From NCBI RefSeq assembly GCF_014287815.1, contig NZ_JACOOQ010000007.1, positions 1-64,000 on the forward strand: DNA of 64,000 nt, given 5' to 3'. Of this stretch, positions 55,673 to 64,000 are shown piece after piece. A program made the position numbers and the translations under genes. The stretch comes from Clostridium lentum (GTDB lineage Bacteria; Bacillota; Clostridia; Clostridiales; Clostridiaceae). The notes beneath the pieces are model-generated. The model did no database searches. It saw nothing but the letters and a program-made list of their open reading frames with translations, and had not been told where the DNA came from. The stretch's first letter is position 1, and each line of letters starts with the position of its first letter.

Positions 55673-57151
55673 CTATAAAATAATGCAGATTAATCCACCA
55701 CTGCCTTCATTTATAATCTTCTGCAATGTTTTTTGAATTTTGGTCTGAACATCTTCTGGCATTTTATATAATTTATTTTGTAACCCTTCTTTGACCAATA
55801 CTTCTAAAGATTTTCCAAACATATTGCTTTGCCATAATGATGCTGGATCCTTATCATACTGATCCATTAAAGCTTTTACTAATTCTTCACTTTCTTTTTC
55901 TGAACCCATTATAGGACTTATTTCTGTCTTTATATCAGCTTTAATAAAATGTAATGATGGTGCACTTGCTTTTAACTTCACGCCAAACTTACTACCCTGC
56001 TTAACTATCTCCGGCTCCTCAAATGACATTTCAGATAATTGTGGTGCTACAAGTCCATAGCCTGTTTCCTTAACATCTATCAATGCATCCTTTATCTTGT
56101 CATATTCCTTTTTAGCTGCATTTAATTCTTTTATTAATACTATTAAATCACTTTCTGATGATACATTAACATCACAATTTTCACTTAATACCTTATAGAA
56201 TATGTCTTCACTAGGCTTTAAAAGCATTTTAGCTGTTCCATCCCCTAAATTAATTTGCTCTAAAGCAGACGATCCTAAATTTTCTGTATTTTTAGCTTCA
56301 TTAAATATTGGTTTAATATCCTTAATCTTATTAATATTTTGACACATTCCCTTAATAATCTTAAAGAATTCTTTTTTCAACCAGTGATCAGGACTTAATT
56401 TTTCAATCCACACAGGCATATCTATATTTATCTCTTTAACTGGGAATTCAGTAAGTACTTGATTAAATAATTTTTCTATATCTTTTTCTGTCATATTAAA
56501 TACATCCATAACCTGTACTGTTACGTCATATTTTTTTTCAAGATCATTTTTTAAGCTTTCTGTTTCAGGGGAATTTATGTTTTTAGTATTAAGTACAACT
56601 ACAAAAGGCTTATTGATTGATTTAAGCTCTTCAACTACTCTTTCTTCAGCTTCCACATAATCTTCTCTTGCAAGGCCTGTGATACTTCCATCAGTAGTTA
56701 CTAAAAGTCCTATAGTTGAATGATCTGTAATAACCTTTCTTGTTCCTATTTCAGCTGCATCTTCAAAAGGTATTTCATATTCATACCATGGGGTATTAAC
56801 CATTTTAGGTTCCTCATCTTCTAAATATCCTAAAGCCCCTTTAACAATATATCCTACACAGTCAATTAATCTTACCTTAAATTTCACATCATCATCTATA
56901 GTTATTTCAATAGCTTCATTAGGTACAAACTTGGGTTCTGTAGTATGAATTGTTTTTCCTGATCCACTTTGTGGAAGTTCATCTTTAGCTCTTTCTTTTT
57001 TATAAGTATTATTTATCTTAGGTATTACCATGGTGTCCATAAATTTCTTGATGAATGTTGACTTCCCTGTCCTTACAGGACCAACAACACCTACATATAT
57101 GTCGCCTTGAGTCCTTTCTGCAATGTCTCTGTATATGTTGAAACTATCCAC
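55673..57151 (-). CDS. spoIVA: Stage IV sporulation protein A (coat basement ATPase)
   Basis: Polymerises by ATP hydrolysis around the forespore as the base for coat assembly, anchored by SpoVM. The chosen GTG start (57151, AAAGGGGG 7 bases before) gives 492 residues, the same length as Bacillus SpoIVA; the open frame extends 9 codons upstream without support. N-terminus DSFNIYRDIAERTQGDIYVG, Walker A GPVRTGKS at 24-31; the C-terminus ends GGLICIIL. A mother-cell sigma-E promoter is expected but I could not identify it in the AT-rich 57152-57230. Confidence 0.97.
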   Translation of the reverse strand: MDSFNIYRDIAERTQGDIYVGVVGPVRTGKSTFIKKFMDTMVIPKINNTYKKERAKDELPQSGSGKTIHTTEPKFVPNEAIEITIDDDVKFKVRLIDCVGYIVKGALGYLEDEEPKMVNTPWYEYEIPFEDAAEIGTRKVITDHSTIGLLVTTDGSITGLAREDYVEAEERVVEELKSINKPFVVVLNTKNINSPETESLKNDLEKKYDVTVQVMDVFNMTEKDIEKLFNQVLTEFPVKEINIDMPVWIEKLSPDHWLKKEFFKIIKGMCQNINKIKDIKPIFNEAKNTENLGSSALEQINLGDGTAKMLLKPSEDIFYKVLSENCDVNVSSESDLIVLIKELNAAKKEYDKIKDALIDVKETGYGLVAPQLSEMSFEEPEIVKQGSKFGVKLKASAPSLHFIKADIKTEISPIMGSEKESEELVKALMDQYDKDPASLWQSNMFGKSLEVLVKEGLQNKLYKMPEDVQTKIQKTLQKIINEGSGGLICIIL

Positions 57152-57230
57152 AAGTATACCCCCTTTTATTTTTAACACTATATATATATTCTATTTTGAA
57201 AAAAAGTATACTGTTTTGTATTTTTTATTT

Positions 57231-57270
57231 AAAAAAACAGCTACAAAATTCAATGATTTTGTAGCTGTTT
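57231..57270 (-). terminator. Intrinsic terminator downstream of gpsA
   Basis: Fifteen-base arms (AACAGCTACAAAATC to GAATTTTGTAGCTGTT, with small bulge) followed by seven T on the minus strand. Ends the DUF512-der-gpsA transcript. Confidence 0.9.
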
Positions 57271-57273
57271 CAT

Positions 57274-58263
57274 CTAATATGTTTCTGATTTCTTATCTCT
57301 TTGTAAAAGCATATTTACCATTTCTTTAGCATTCTTGCCCTTAAATAACACTTGGTATAATGCATCAGTAATTGGCATTTCAATACCCAATTCTTCTTTT
57401 AATTCATAGAATGCTTTGCATGCTTTAATGCCCTCAACAACCATACCTGTTTCTTCTACAGCTTCTTCCATGGTCTTTCCTGTACCAATAAGATAACCAG
57501 CTTTCCTATTTCTAGAATGTACACTTGTACAAGTTACTATTAAATCTCCCATACCTGTAAGACCTAAGAATGTTTCAATCTTTCCACCTAACTTTAGTCC
57601 CACTCTTACAATTTCAGCCATACCTCTTGTCATTAATGCTGCTTTTGTATTATCTCCATATCCAATACCATCACATACACCTGAAGCCAAAGCTATTACA
57701 TTCTTTATAGCTCCACCTATTTCAACACCAATAATATCATCATTAGTATATACTCTAAATTCTGTAGTCATAAATAAATCTTGTACTTCTTCGGCATATT
57801 TCATATCATGTGATGTAGTTAATACTGTTGTTGGAATTCCAAAAGCTACTTCTTCAGCATGACTTGGACCTGAAAGGATAACTACTGGATTTGATAGTTC
57901 TTCTTCAATAACTTCCGCTAAAGTTTTATTTGTTCCTTCCTCTATTCCTTTTGCTATACATATTACAGGAACAGATTCTGGTATCTTTCCCTTAAGGCTA
58001 TTTGATACCACTCTTATAACATGAGAAGGAACAGCTAAAACTACATATTCACATCCATTTAATGCAGCATCTTCATCATTATAAGCAATGACATTTTTAG
58101 GTATCTTTAAACCTTTAATATATTTATCGTTTTTCCCACTATTTATATCATTTACAACATTAATATCTCTATCAAAAATAGAAACATCATTTCCTTTGTT
58201 TGCTAATAAAATAGCTAGGGCAGTTCCAAAACTACCTCCACCTAAAAAAGCCACTTTACTCAT
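57274..58263 (-). CDS. gpsA: Glycerol-3-phosphate dehydrogenase [NAD(P)+]
   Basis: Supplies sn-glycerol-3-phosphate for phospholipids. 329 residues: [21 protein letters not shown] (NAD site), [29 protein letters not shown] with the catalytic Lys, and [12 protein letters not shown]. Two bases after der, as in Bacillus. Confidence 0.97.
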   Translation of the reverse strand: MSKVAFLGGGSFGTALAILLANKGNDVSIFDRDINVVNDINSGKNDKYIKGLKIPKNVIAYNDEDAALNGCEYVVLAVPSHVIRVVSNSLKGKIPESVPVICIAKGIEEGTNKTLAEVIEEELSNPVVILSGPSHAEEVAFGIPTTVLTTSHDMKYAEEVQDLFMTTEFRVYTNDDIIGVEIGGAIKNVIALASGVCDGIGYGDNTKAALMTRGMAEIVRVGLKLGGKIETFLGLTGMGDLIVTCTSVHSRNRKAGYLIGTGKTMEEAVEETGMVVEGIKACKAFYELKEELGIEMPITDALYQVLFKGKNAKEMVNMLLQRDKKSETY

Positions 58264-58265
58264 AA

Positions 58266-59585
58266 TTATTTATCCTTTCTTTCTCTATATTCAATTTGAA
58301 TTCCAGTTCCACTGAAATCAAAGCTATCTCTTAATCTATTTTCTAAATATCTTTCATAAGAGAAGTGTCTTGCATTTACATCGTTAACAAAGAATACAAA
58401 CTTTGGTGGCTTTGTAGCTACTTGTGTAGCATAATAAACCTTAAGTCTCTTTAATGCAACTACCGGAGGCTCTTTCATTAAGATTGCCTTACTTACTACA
58501 TCGTTTAATATACCAGTTCCTATTCTCTTATTGTAGTTATCGTAACATTCTTTAGCTACTTCTAATACCTTATGTGTTCTTTGACCAGTTTTAGCTGATA
58601 TAAATAAGTATTTTGCATAGCTTAAGAATTTTAAACTACTTGCAAGGTCTTTCTTGTAGATATCCATAGTTTTATCATCTTTTTCAATAAGATCCCACTT
58701 ATTTACTATAACCATTATTGCTTTTCCTAACTCATGAGCATAACCAATTATCTTTTCATCTTGCTCTGTAACACCTTCAGTTGCATCTATCATAAGTATA
58801 CATACATCTGCTCTTTCTATGGCAGCATAAGTTCTAATAACTGAATATCTTTCAATTTCTTCTTTAACTTTGCTCTTTCTTCTAAGACCAGCAGTATCAA
58901 TAAGAGTAAATTTACCAAATTCAGTTTCAAGCTTACTGTCTATGGCATCTCTTGTTGTGCCAGCAACATCTGAAACTATTAACCTTTCTTCACCTAATAA
59001 TTTATTAATAAGAGAAGATTTTCCAACATTTGGTTTACCTATCATAGCAATTTTTATATCTTCTTCTTCCTCTTCACCAGTTGATTCCTCTTCAAAATTT
59101 TCAACTACTCTATCAAGCATATCTCCAAGTCCTAATCCTTGAGATGCTGATATAGTTATTGGATCACCTATACCTAAATTATAGAATTCCCATGCATTAT
59201 CTTCCTCTTTCAAAGAATCAACTTTATTAACAACAAGAACTATCGGCTTCTTGCTTTTTCTAAGCATTGTTGCAACTTCATGATCTGCTGCTGTAAGCCC
59301 TTCTTTACCATCAACTATAAATACTATTACATCAGCTGTTTCAATGGCTATATTTGCCTGCCTTCTCATTTGAGTTAAGATGATATCTTGATTTTCTGGT
59401 TCAATCCCACCAGTATCAATCATTGTAAATGTATGACTTAGCCATTCTGCTTCTGCATACACTCTATCTCTTGTAACACCTGGTGTATCTTGTACTATTG
59501 AAATTCTCTTTCCTGCTAATTTATTAAATAATGTAGATTTACCTACATTAGGTCTACCTACTATAGCTACTATTTGTTTTGCCAC
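58266..59585 (-). CDS. der: Ribosome assembly GTPase Der (EngA)
   Basis: Tandem-GTPase 50S assembly factor. 439 residues: first G domain ([25 protein letters not shown]), second ([25 protein letters not shown]) and a C-terminal KH-like domain. Starts with GTG at 59585, GGAGG 7 bases before, sharing one base with the DUF512 gene stop; six upstream codons in frame lack support. Confidence 0.97.
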   Translation of the reverse strand: MAKQIVAIVGRPNVGKSTLFNKLAGKRISIVQDTPGVTRDRVYAEAEWLSHTFTMIDTGGIEPENQDIILTQMRRQANIAIETADVIVFIVDGKEGLTAADHEVATMLRKSKKPIVLVVNKVDSLKEEDNAWEFYNLGIGDPITISASQGLGLGDMLDRVVENFEEESTGEEEEEDIKIAMIGKPNVGKSSLINKLLGEERLIVSDVAGTTRDAIDSKLETEFGKFTLIDTAGLRRKSKVKEEIERYSVIRTYAAIERADVCILMIDATEGVTEQDEKIIGYAHELGKAIMVIVNKWDLIEKDDKTMDIYKKDLASSLKFLSYAKYLFISAKTGQRTHKVLEVAKECYDNYNKRIGTGILNDVVSKAILMKEPPVVALKRLKVYYATQVATKPPKFVFFVNDVNARHFSYERYLENRLRDSFDFSGTGIQIEYRERKDK

Positions 59586-60919
59586 TATTTTTCCTCCTGA
59601 CAAGCTTTATTTATTATATCAACTAAATCTTCACCTGTATGATCACATACAAGAACTTTTACATTTAGCGCTTTTTCAATTTCTTCTAATCTAGTATCAT
59701 CAAGCATTATAAAGTCAGCTGGCGCTAGTTCATATCCTTTTCTAAACATGTTACTAGACATTATTAAATAATCGCTGCTTATTTTATCTTTAATTTGGTT
59801 AATAATATCTCTACCAGTTAAAAGTCCTGTTACTGTAATAGATTCGCCAAAAAAATTATTAGTTATTTTATATGTATCTATCTTGATATTATTATTAGCT
59901 TCCATAATTTTTGCAACTCCACTAGAAACTTCATTGTAAGCTAGCTTTCCTGTTGCTATACTAAAAGTTCCCTTTATATCCTTCTTTAAGTGTCCTATAC
60001 TGTTATTGATTGATTCTCTAAAGCATCTAATCATACCTATTCCATCTTCAATTTGAGCGTACCCCTTATAGAATTCTTCATCTGGTACATCTATTCCTGC
60101 AACCAAATAGAATTCATCAGAAAATCTTACAAAAGGATCACCTATATCCTCCATAAACTTTTCTTGGAATTCCATAACCATTTCTAGTTCCTTTTTGGCT
60201 GTTTCCTCTGTAAAAGTCTTAACCTGCACTAATCCTTCTCTGTATTTAGTTACACCTATAGGTACTACTGCAATATTTTCTACTGCCGGATATAACTTAT
60301 ATAAGTCTTCTATTGTCTTTCTAAGCTCTTCACCATTATTTACTTCTGGAATAAGTACTATCTGACAATGCATTTCAATACCAGCATCACTTAGACGTTT
60401 AAGTCTTTCATAAACTCGCCCTGCAAACCTATTTCCAAGCATCTTAACCCTTAGTTCTGGATTTGTTGTATGTACAGAAATATTTATAGGACTGATTCTA
60501 TATCTTATTATTCTCTCTATATCTTCATCCTTCATATTTGTTAATGTAACAAAGTTACCTTGTAAGAATGAAAGACGTGAATCATCATCCTTAAAATATA
60601 TACTTTCTCTCATTCCCTTTGGATTTTGATCTATGAAACAGAACATGCATTTATTACTACATCTTTTGGCTTTATCCATTATTCCTCCGCCAAATTCTAA
60701 TCCTATTTCTTCACCATAATCTTTTTCTATCTCATATTCCCAAACTTCTCCATCTGGTTTTTGAATTTCTAAAACTATCTCTTCATCTGCAGTTAAAAAC
60801 CTGTAGTCAATAATATCAACTATCTTTTCTCCATTAATTGATAATAGAATATCATTTACTTCAATGCCGACTTCTTCAGCAATACTATCAGGCATTACAC
60901 TAGTTACTACATTTTTCAT
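59585..60919 (-). CDS. DUF512 radical SAM protein with N-terminal PDZ domain
   Basis: 444 residues: a PDZ-like domain at 1-60 ([18 protein letters not shown]), Fe-S cysteines C87, C91, C94 in [13 protein letters not shown], and the C-terminal DUF512 region. Conserved beside der in clostridia; the reaction is unknown. GTG three codons upstream is open, but the ATG at 60919 has AGGAGTG 6 bases ahead. Confidence 0.92.
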   Translation of the reverse strand: MKNVVTSVMPDSIAEEVGIEVNDILLSINGEKIVDIIDYRFLTADEEIVLEIQKPDGEVWEYEIEKDYGEEIGLEFGGGIMDKAKRCSNKCMFCFIDQNPKGMRESIYFKDDDSRLSFLQGNFVTLTNMKDEDIERIIRYRISPINISVHTTNPELRVKMLGNRFAGRVYERLKRLSDAGIEMHCQIVLIPEVNNGEELRKTIEDLYKLYPAVENIAVVPIGVTKYREGLVQVKTFTEETAKKELEMVMEFQEKFMEDIGDPFVRFSDEFYLVAGIDVPDEEFYKGYAQIEDGIGMIRCFRESINNSIGHLKKDIKGTFSIATGKLAYNEVSSGVAKIMEANNNIKIDTYKITNNFFGESITVTGLLTGRDIINQIKDKISSDYLIMSSNMFRKGYELAPADFIMLDDTRLEEIEKALNVKVLVCDHTGEDLVDIINKACQEEK

Positions 60920-60956
60920 ATATTTCACTCCTATAATTACCTTTCTACTCTATGAT

Positions 60957-60985
60957 ATATTAACTCAATTATTATATTCAGTCAA
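60957..60985 (-). promoter_or_regulatory. Sigma-A promoter of DUF512-der-gpsA
   Basis: TTGACT and TAATAT, 17-base spacer, about 38 bases before the ATG. Confidence 0.72.
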
Positions 60986-61050
60986 CAAACAACTTATTTT
61001 ATCATATATTTCTACTATCTTTACTGTATTTTTATGTTGAATATTAATAT

Positions 61051-61089
61051 AAATAATAAGAGAAGAGGTTTTCCCCTTCTCTTATTATT
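61051..61089 (-). terminator. Terminator downstream of phoU
   Basis: Fourteen-base arms AATAATAAGAGAAG with complement and a 9-10 base loop; the tail ATTTATATT is weak in T. Ends the pst-phoU transcript. Confidence 0.65.
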
Positions 61090-61745
61090 TACTCATTTAA
61101 ATCAACATAATCGCCTTCTTTTGAAAAAATAATCCACTCACATATATTAGTTATGTGATCTCCCATTCTTTCTAAATACTTTGAGGCAAAAAGTATCTGT
61201 GTTCCTTTATTAATGAGATTTTCATCCTTGCTCATCTTCTTAATGACATCATTAAATAATTTACGGTAAATTACATCCACTTCATCATCAAGCTTACAAA
61301 TTCTATAAGCCTCTTCTACATCACTATTAACAAAAGCTTCCACAGACATATTAATCATCTTGCTCAATATTTCAACCATGTTCCATAAGGGAATTTCAGC
61401 TTCTCCTAACGGATCTATTTCTATTCTTTTATTAATCTTGCATATATCTACTGCATAATCTGCTATTCTCTCTAAATCCGTTACAATTTTTGAAGCTGCA
61501 AACATCTTTCTTAAATCAGATGCCATTGGTGATTGTGTTGCCATATATATTAAACATTTTTCTTCAATTCTCTTGTTTAATGCATCAACCTTATCATCAT
61601 TTTTAATAACCTTTTCTGATAATTCTACATCATGATTTTTTAAAGCATTTATAGAATCATAAATCTGCTTTTCAACAAGACTTCCCATTTCAGCAAGTTC
61701 TGATATTAAGCTTTTAAGGCGCTTATCTAAAATATTTCTTGTCAT
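61089..61745 (-). CDS. phoU: Phosphate signaling protein PhoU
   Basis: Links the Pst transporter to the PhoR kinase and guards against phosphate overload. 218 residues, all helical: two three-helix repeats with the metal-binding patterns SKIVTDLERIADYAVDI and ASKYLERMGDHITNI. AGGAGG before the ATG. Last gene of pstCAB-phoU. Confidence 0.96.
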   Translation of the reverse strand: MTRNILDKRLKSLISELAEMGSLVEKQIYDSINALKNHDVELSEKVIKNDDKVDALNKRIEEKCLIYMATQSPMASDLRKMFAASKIVTDLERIADYAVDICKINKRIEIDPLGEAEIPLWNMVEILSKMINMSVEAFVNSDVEEAYRICKLDDEVDVIYRKLFNDVIKKMSKDENLINKGTQILFASKYLERMGDHITNICEWIIFSKEGDYVDLNE

Positions 61746-61766
61746 ATAGCATATCCTCCTAATATT

Positions 61767-62531
61767 TTATCCAAATCTTCCTGTTATATAATCTTCCGTT
61801 CTCTTATCCTTTGGTTTATAGAAGATATCGCTAGTATCTCCATACTCTACTACCTCTCCACTTAAGAAAAATGCTGTCTTATCAGCAATTCTTCCAGCTT
61901 GTTGCATATTATGAGTAACAATGACAACTGTATATTCTTTTTTAAGCTCATACATCAACTCTTCCATCTTTATAGTTGATATTGGATCTAAAGCTGATGT
62001 TGGTTCATCCATTAGTATTATTTCTGGTGAAACAGCAATAGTTCTTGCTATGCATAATCTTTGTTGCTGACCACCTGATAATCCTAATGCACTTTTCTTT
62101 AATCTGTCCTTAACTTCCTCCCAAAGTGCAGCACCCATTAAACTTTTTTCTACAATTTCATCTAAAGTCTCCTTATCTTTAACACCATGAATTCTTGACC
62201 CATAAGCTACATTATCATAAATTGACATTGGAAATGGATTTGGTTTTTGAAAGACCATACCAACCTTTTTTCTTAAATCTATTTCATCAATGTCTTTATA
62301 TATATTTTTACCACCAATAATTATTTCACCAGTAATCTTAACATTATCAATTAAATCATTCATTCTATTTAAAGTTCTTAAAAATGTTGATTTTCCACAT
62401 CCTGATGGTCCAATCAAAGCTGTAACTTTTTTTGATTCTATATCTAAATTTATATTTTTAAGAGCTTTATTATCTCCATAAAATAATTCTAAATTTTTTA
62501 CCTGTATTTCAGGCACTTTACCACTTGTCAT
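61767..62531 (-). CDS. pstB: Phosphate ABC transporter ATP-binding protein
   Basis: 254 residues: Walker [12 protein letters not shown], signature [10 protein letters not shown], Walker [13 protein letters not shown] and the H-loop VTHNMQQA. Typical PstB opening [22 protein letters not shown] before the ATG. Confidence 0.98.
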   Translation of the reverse strand: MTSGKVPEIQVKNLELFYGDNKALKNINLDIESKKVTALIGPSGCGKSTFLRTLNRMNDLIDNVKITGEIIIGGKNIYKDIDEIDLRKKVGMVFQKPNPFPMSIYDNVAYGSRIHGVKDKETLDEIVEKSLMGAALWEEVKDRLKKSALGLSGGQQQRLCIARTIAVSPEIILMDEPTSALDPISTIKMEELMYELKKEYTVVIVTHNMQQAGRIADKTAFFLSGEVVEYGDTSDIFYKPKDKRTEDYITGRFG

Positions 62532-62551
62532 ACTTTCACCTCTAAAAACTA

Positions 62552-63376
62552 CTAATAATTAGCCTGGTTAAACTTCTTTGTTATAATCTTAGCTATACTA
62601 TTTAACAATAATATAATAACAATTAATACAATTCCTACTGCTGCAGCTTCTGCAATATCTCCAGCTTCTTGTTCTACTAAAAATGAGTGGACAGTAAGAG
62701 TTCTTCCACTTGAAAAAATTCCTTTAGGCATTTTCGCAACACTTCCTGCTGTAAGTAATATAGCTGCTGATTCTCCAACTACACGCCCTATGGAAAGTAT
62801 TATCCCTGATAATATCCCAGGAATAGCACTTGGAAGAATTACTTTGTAAAGTGTTTGAAATTTTGTAGCTCCAAGTCCTAGCGAAGCTTCTCTATACGAT
62901 GTTGATACTACTTTTAAAGCCTCTTCTGTAGTACGTATTATTACAGGTAAAATAATAATTGAAACAGTAAGTGCACCTGATAATAATGAATAACCAAATT
63001 TTAAAAAACCTACAAAAAATATTGCTCCAAAAAGGCCATATACTATTGAAGGTATTCCTGAAAGCGATTCTGTACAGAATCTTATTATTTTAACCACTTT
63101 TCCTTGTTTTGCATACTCTTGTAAATAAACTGCTGCTAGTACTCCAATTGGTGTTGCTACTAAAATTGATATTCCAACTACATATAATGTGGAAACTATC
63201 ATCGGCATGATTCCTCCATCACCGGAAGCAGAATATTCACTTAAAATAAATGTAGGAGTAATTTCCTTATATCCTTTAATAAAGATAAAACCTAATATAA
63301 ACACTAAAATTCCAACTGTAAAAATAGCTGATAAATATAATAATATTTTTAATATATTTTCTTTAAATTTCCTCAT
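62552..63376 (-). CDS. pstA: Phosphate ABC transporter permease PstA
   Basis: 274 residues with six membrane helices. [20 protein letters not shown] is the EAA-type loop that contacts PstB; GEYLQEYA-like [11 protein letters not shown] also typical. AAGGTAA before the ATG, overlapping the end of pstC closely. Confidence 0.95.
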   Translation of the reverse strand: MRKFKENILKILLYLSAIFTVGILVFILGFIFIKGYKEITPTFILSEYSASGDGGIMPMIVSTLYVVGISILVATPIGVLAAVYLQEYAKQGKVVKIIRFCTESLSGIPSIVYGLFGAIFFVGFLKFGYSLLSGALTVSIIILPVIIRTTEEALKVVSTSYREASLGLGATKFQTLYKVILPSAIPGILSGIILSIGRVVGESAAILLTAGSVAKMPKGIFSSGRTLTVHSFLVEQEAGDIAEAAAVGIVLIVIILLLNSIAKIITKKFNQANY

Positions 63377-63378
63377 AG

Positions 63379-64000
63379 TTATTTACCTTCCTTATTAGAA
63401 AGCTTTGCTATTACTAAGTTTAATATCAAGATAAATATAAATAACACAACTCCTGTAGCAAAAAGCATTTCTTGATGTGTTCCATAAGCATATCCCATCT
63501 CTAAAGCTATATTACTTGTTAAAGGCCTTACTCCGTCAAATATTGACGTTGGAATATTAGCTGAATTTCCTGCCACTAAAATTATTGCCATTGTTTCTCC
63601 TACAGCTCTACCAACCCCTAGGATAACCGCTGCTAAAATACCTGATTTAGCTGCTGGAACTACAACCTTAAATGTAGTTTCAATATGTGATGCTCCTAAA
63701 GCTAATGATCCTTCCTTATAGCTTTTTGGTACAGCTCTTATAGCTGTAGTAGCCACTGAAATTATTGTAGGTAACATCATTATTGCTAAAACAATTATTA
63801 CTGCTAATAAACTCTGACCTTTAGGTAAGTTAAATGTATTCTTAATCCAAGGTACAATTATTGCAAGTCCAAAAACTCCATACAATACTGAAGGTATTCC
63901 AGCTAATAATTCTACAGCTGGTACAATTATACTAGCTACTTTCTTAGGTGCAATTTCAGAAATAAAAATTGATGTTAATAAACCAATAGGTACACCAATA
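63379..64000 (-). CDS. pstC: Phosphate ABC transporter permease PstC (5' end beyond window)
   Basis: 207 C-terminal residues are visible; the frame stays open to the right edge, reading through PAVELLAGIPSVLYGVFGL. The internal Met at 63885 lies inside that conserved block and is not the start. Five or so membrane helices and the EAA loop (AIRAVPKSYKEGSLALGA) are present. The start and probably pstS are outside the window. Confidence 0.95.
   Translation of the reverse strand, partial: IGVPIGLLTSIFISEIAPKKVASIIVPAVELLAGIPSVLYGVFGLAIIVPWIKNTFNLPKGQSLLAVIIVLAIMMLPTIISVATTAIRAVPKSYKEGSLALGASHIETTFKVVVPAAKSGILAAVILGVGRAVGETMAIILVAGNSANIPTSIFDGVRPLTSNIALEMGYAYGTHQEMLFATGVVLFIFILILNLVIAKLSNKEGK

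Noticed and set aside
63379..63885. A complete 168-residue pstC starting at 63885
   Set aside because: The frame continues to the window edge through a conserved permease segment, so the Met is internal and the gene is partial.

Overview
The window looks like a chromosome segment of a low-GC, endospore-forming Firmicute, most likely Clostridium sensu stricto. The sequence is visibly AT-rich. It carries sporulation genes (spoIVA, a 22-codon spoVM, ylbJ), codY, an ackA/pta acetate module and the conserved Firmicute order prpC-prkC-rsgA-rpe-thiN-spoVM-rpmB-yloU-fakA. Almost every gene lies on the minus strand, so the window is printed opposite to the direction of most transcription. I cannot name the species. 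I saw no rRNA or tRNA genes, CRISPR array, insertion sequence or prophage. This is core chromosome, with small accessory-looking islands mostly around 52.5-55.7 kb.

Layout, right to left in transcription order. The right edge is a phosphate-uptake operon (pstC, cut by the window edge, then pstA, pstB, phoU). Next come a DUF512 radical-SAM protein, der and gpsA, then spoIVA. A small nuclease-fold-like gene follows, its promoter overlain by an inverted repeat. After it lie a structured leader, an asparaginase and a cysteine-rich DUF116 protein. A long housekeeping block follows: yicC-remA-gmk-rpoZ-coaBC, then priA-def-fmt-yugP-rsmB-rlmN-prpC-prkC and rsgA-rpe-thiN-spoVM. rpmB (plus strand) faces spoVM tail to tail. 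yloU-fakA, recG and rsmD-coaD-coiled-coil protein come next. tmcAL and ylbJ run on the plus strand and diverge from pta-ackA.

The left half is translation, lipid and chromosome machinery. It holds yceD-rpmF-plsX, acpP, rnc-radical SAM-30 aa membrane peptide-smc-ftsY, ylxM-ffh-rpsP-khpA, rimM-trmD, rplS, rbgA-rnhB, yraN (plus strand), comM-like-dprA-topA, codY, rpsB-tsf and pyrH-frr-uppS-cdsA. Intrinsic terminators and sigma-A promoters with 17-18 bp spacers mark most unit boundaries.

The least ordinary signals lie between genes. They are: a hairpin between the khpA Shine-Dalgarno and its start codon that would restore normal spacing if folded; a possible four-helix RNA upstream of asparaginase; an 11-bp inverted repeat on the promoter of the nuclease-like gene; CodY-box-like palindromes just upstream of the pta promoter; an 11-bp stem abutting the rnc ribosome-binding site; a hairpin masking the topA ribosome-binding site; and two mini-genes (spoVM and a 30 aa membrane peptide). 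All structural claims come from reading base complementarity by eye and need folding and comparative tests.
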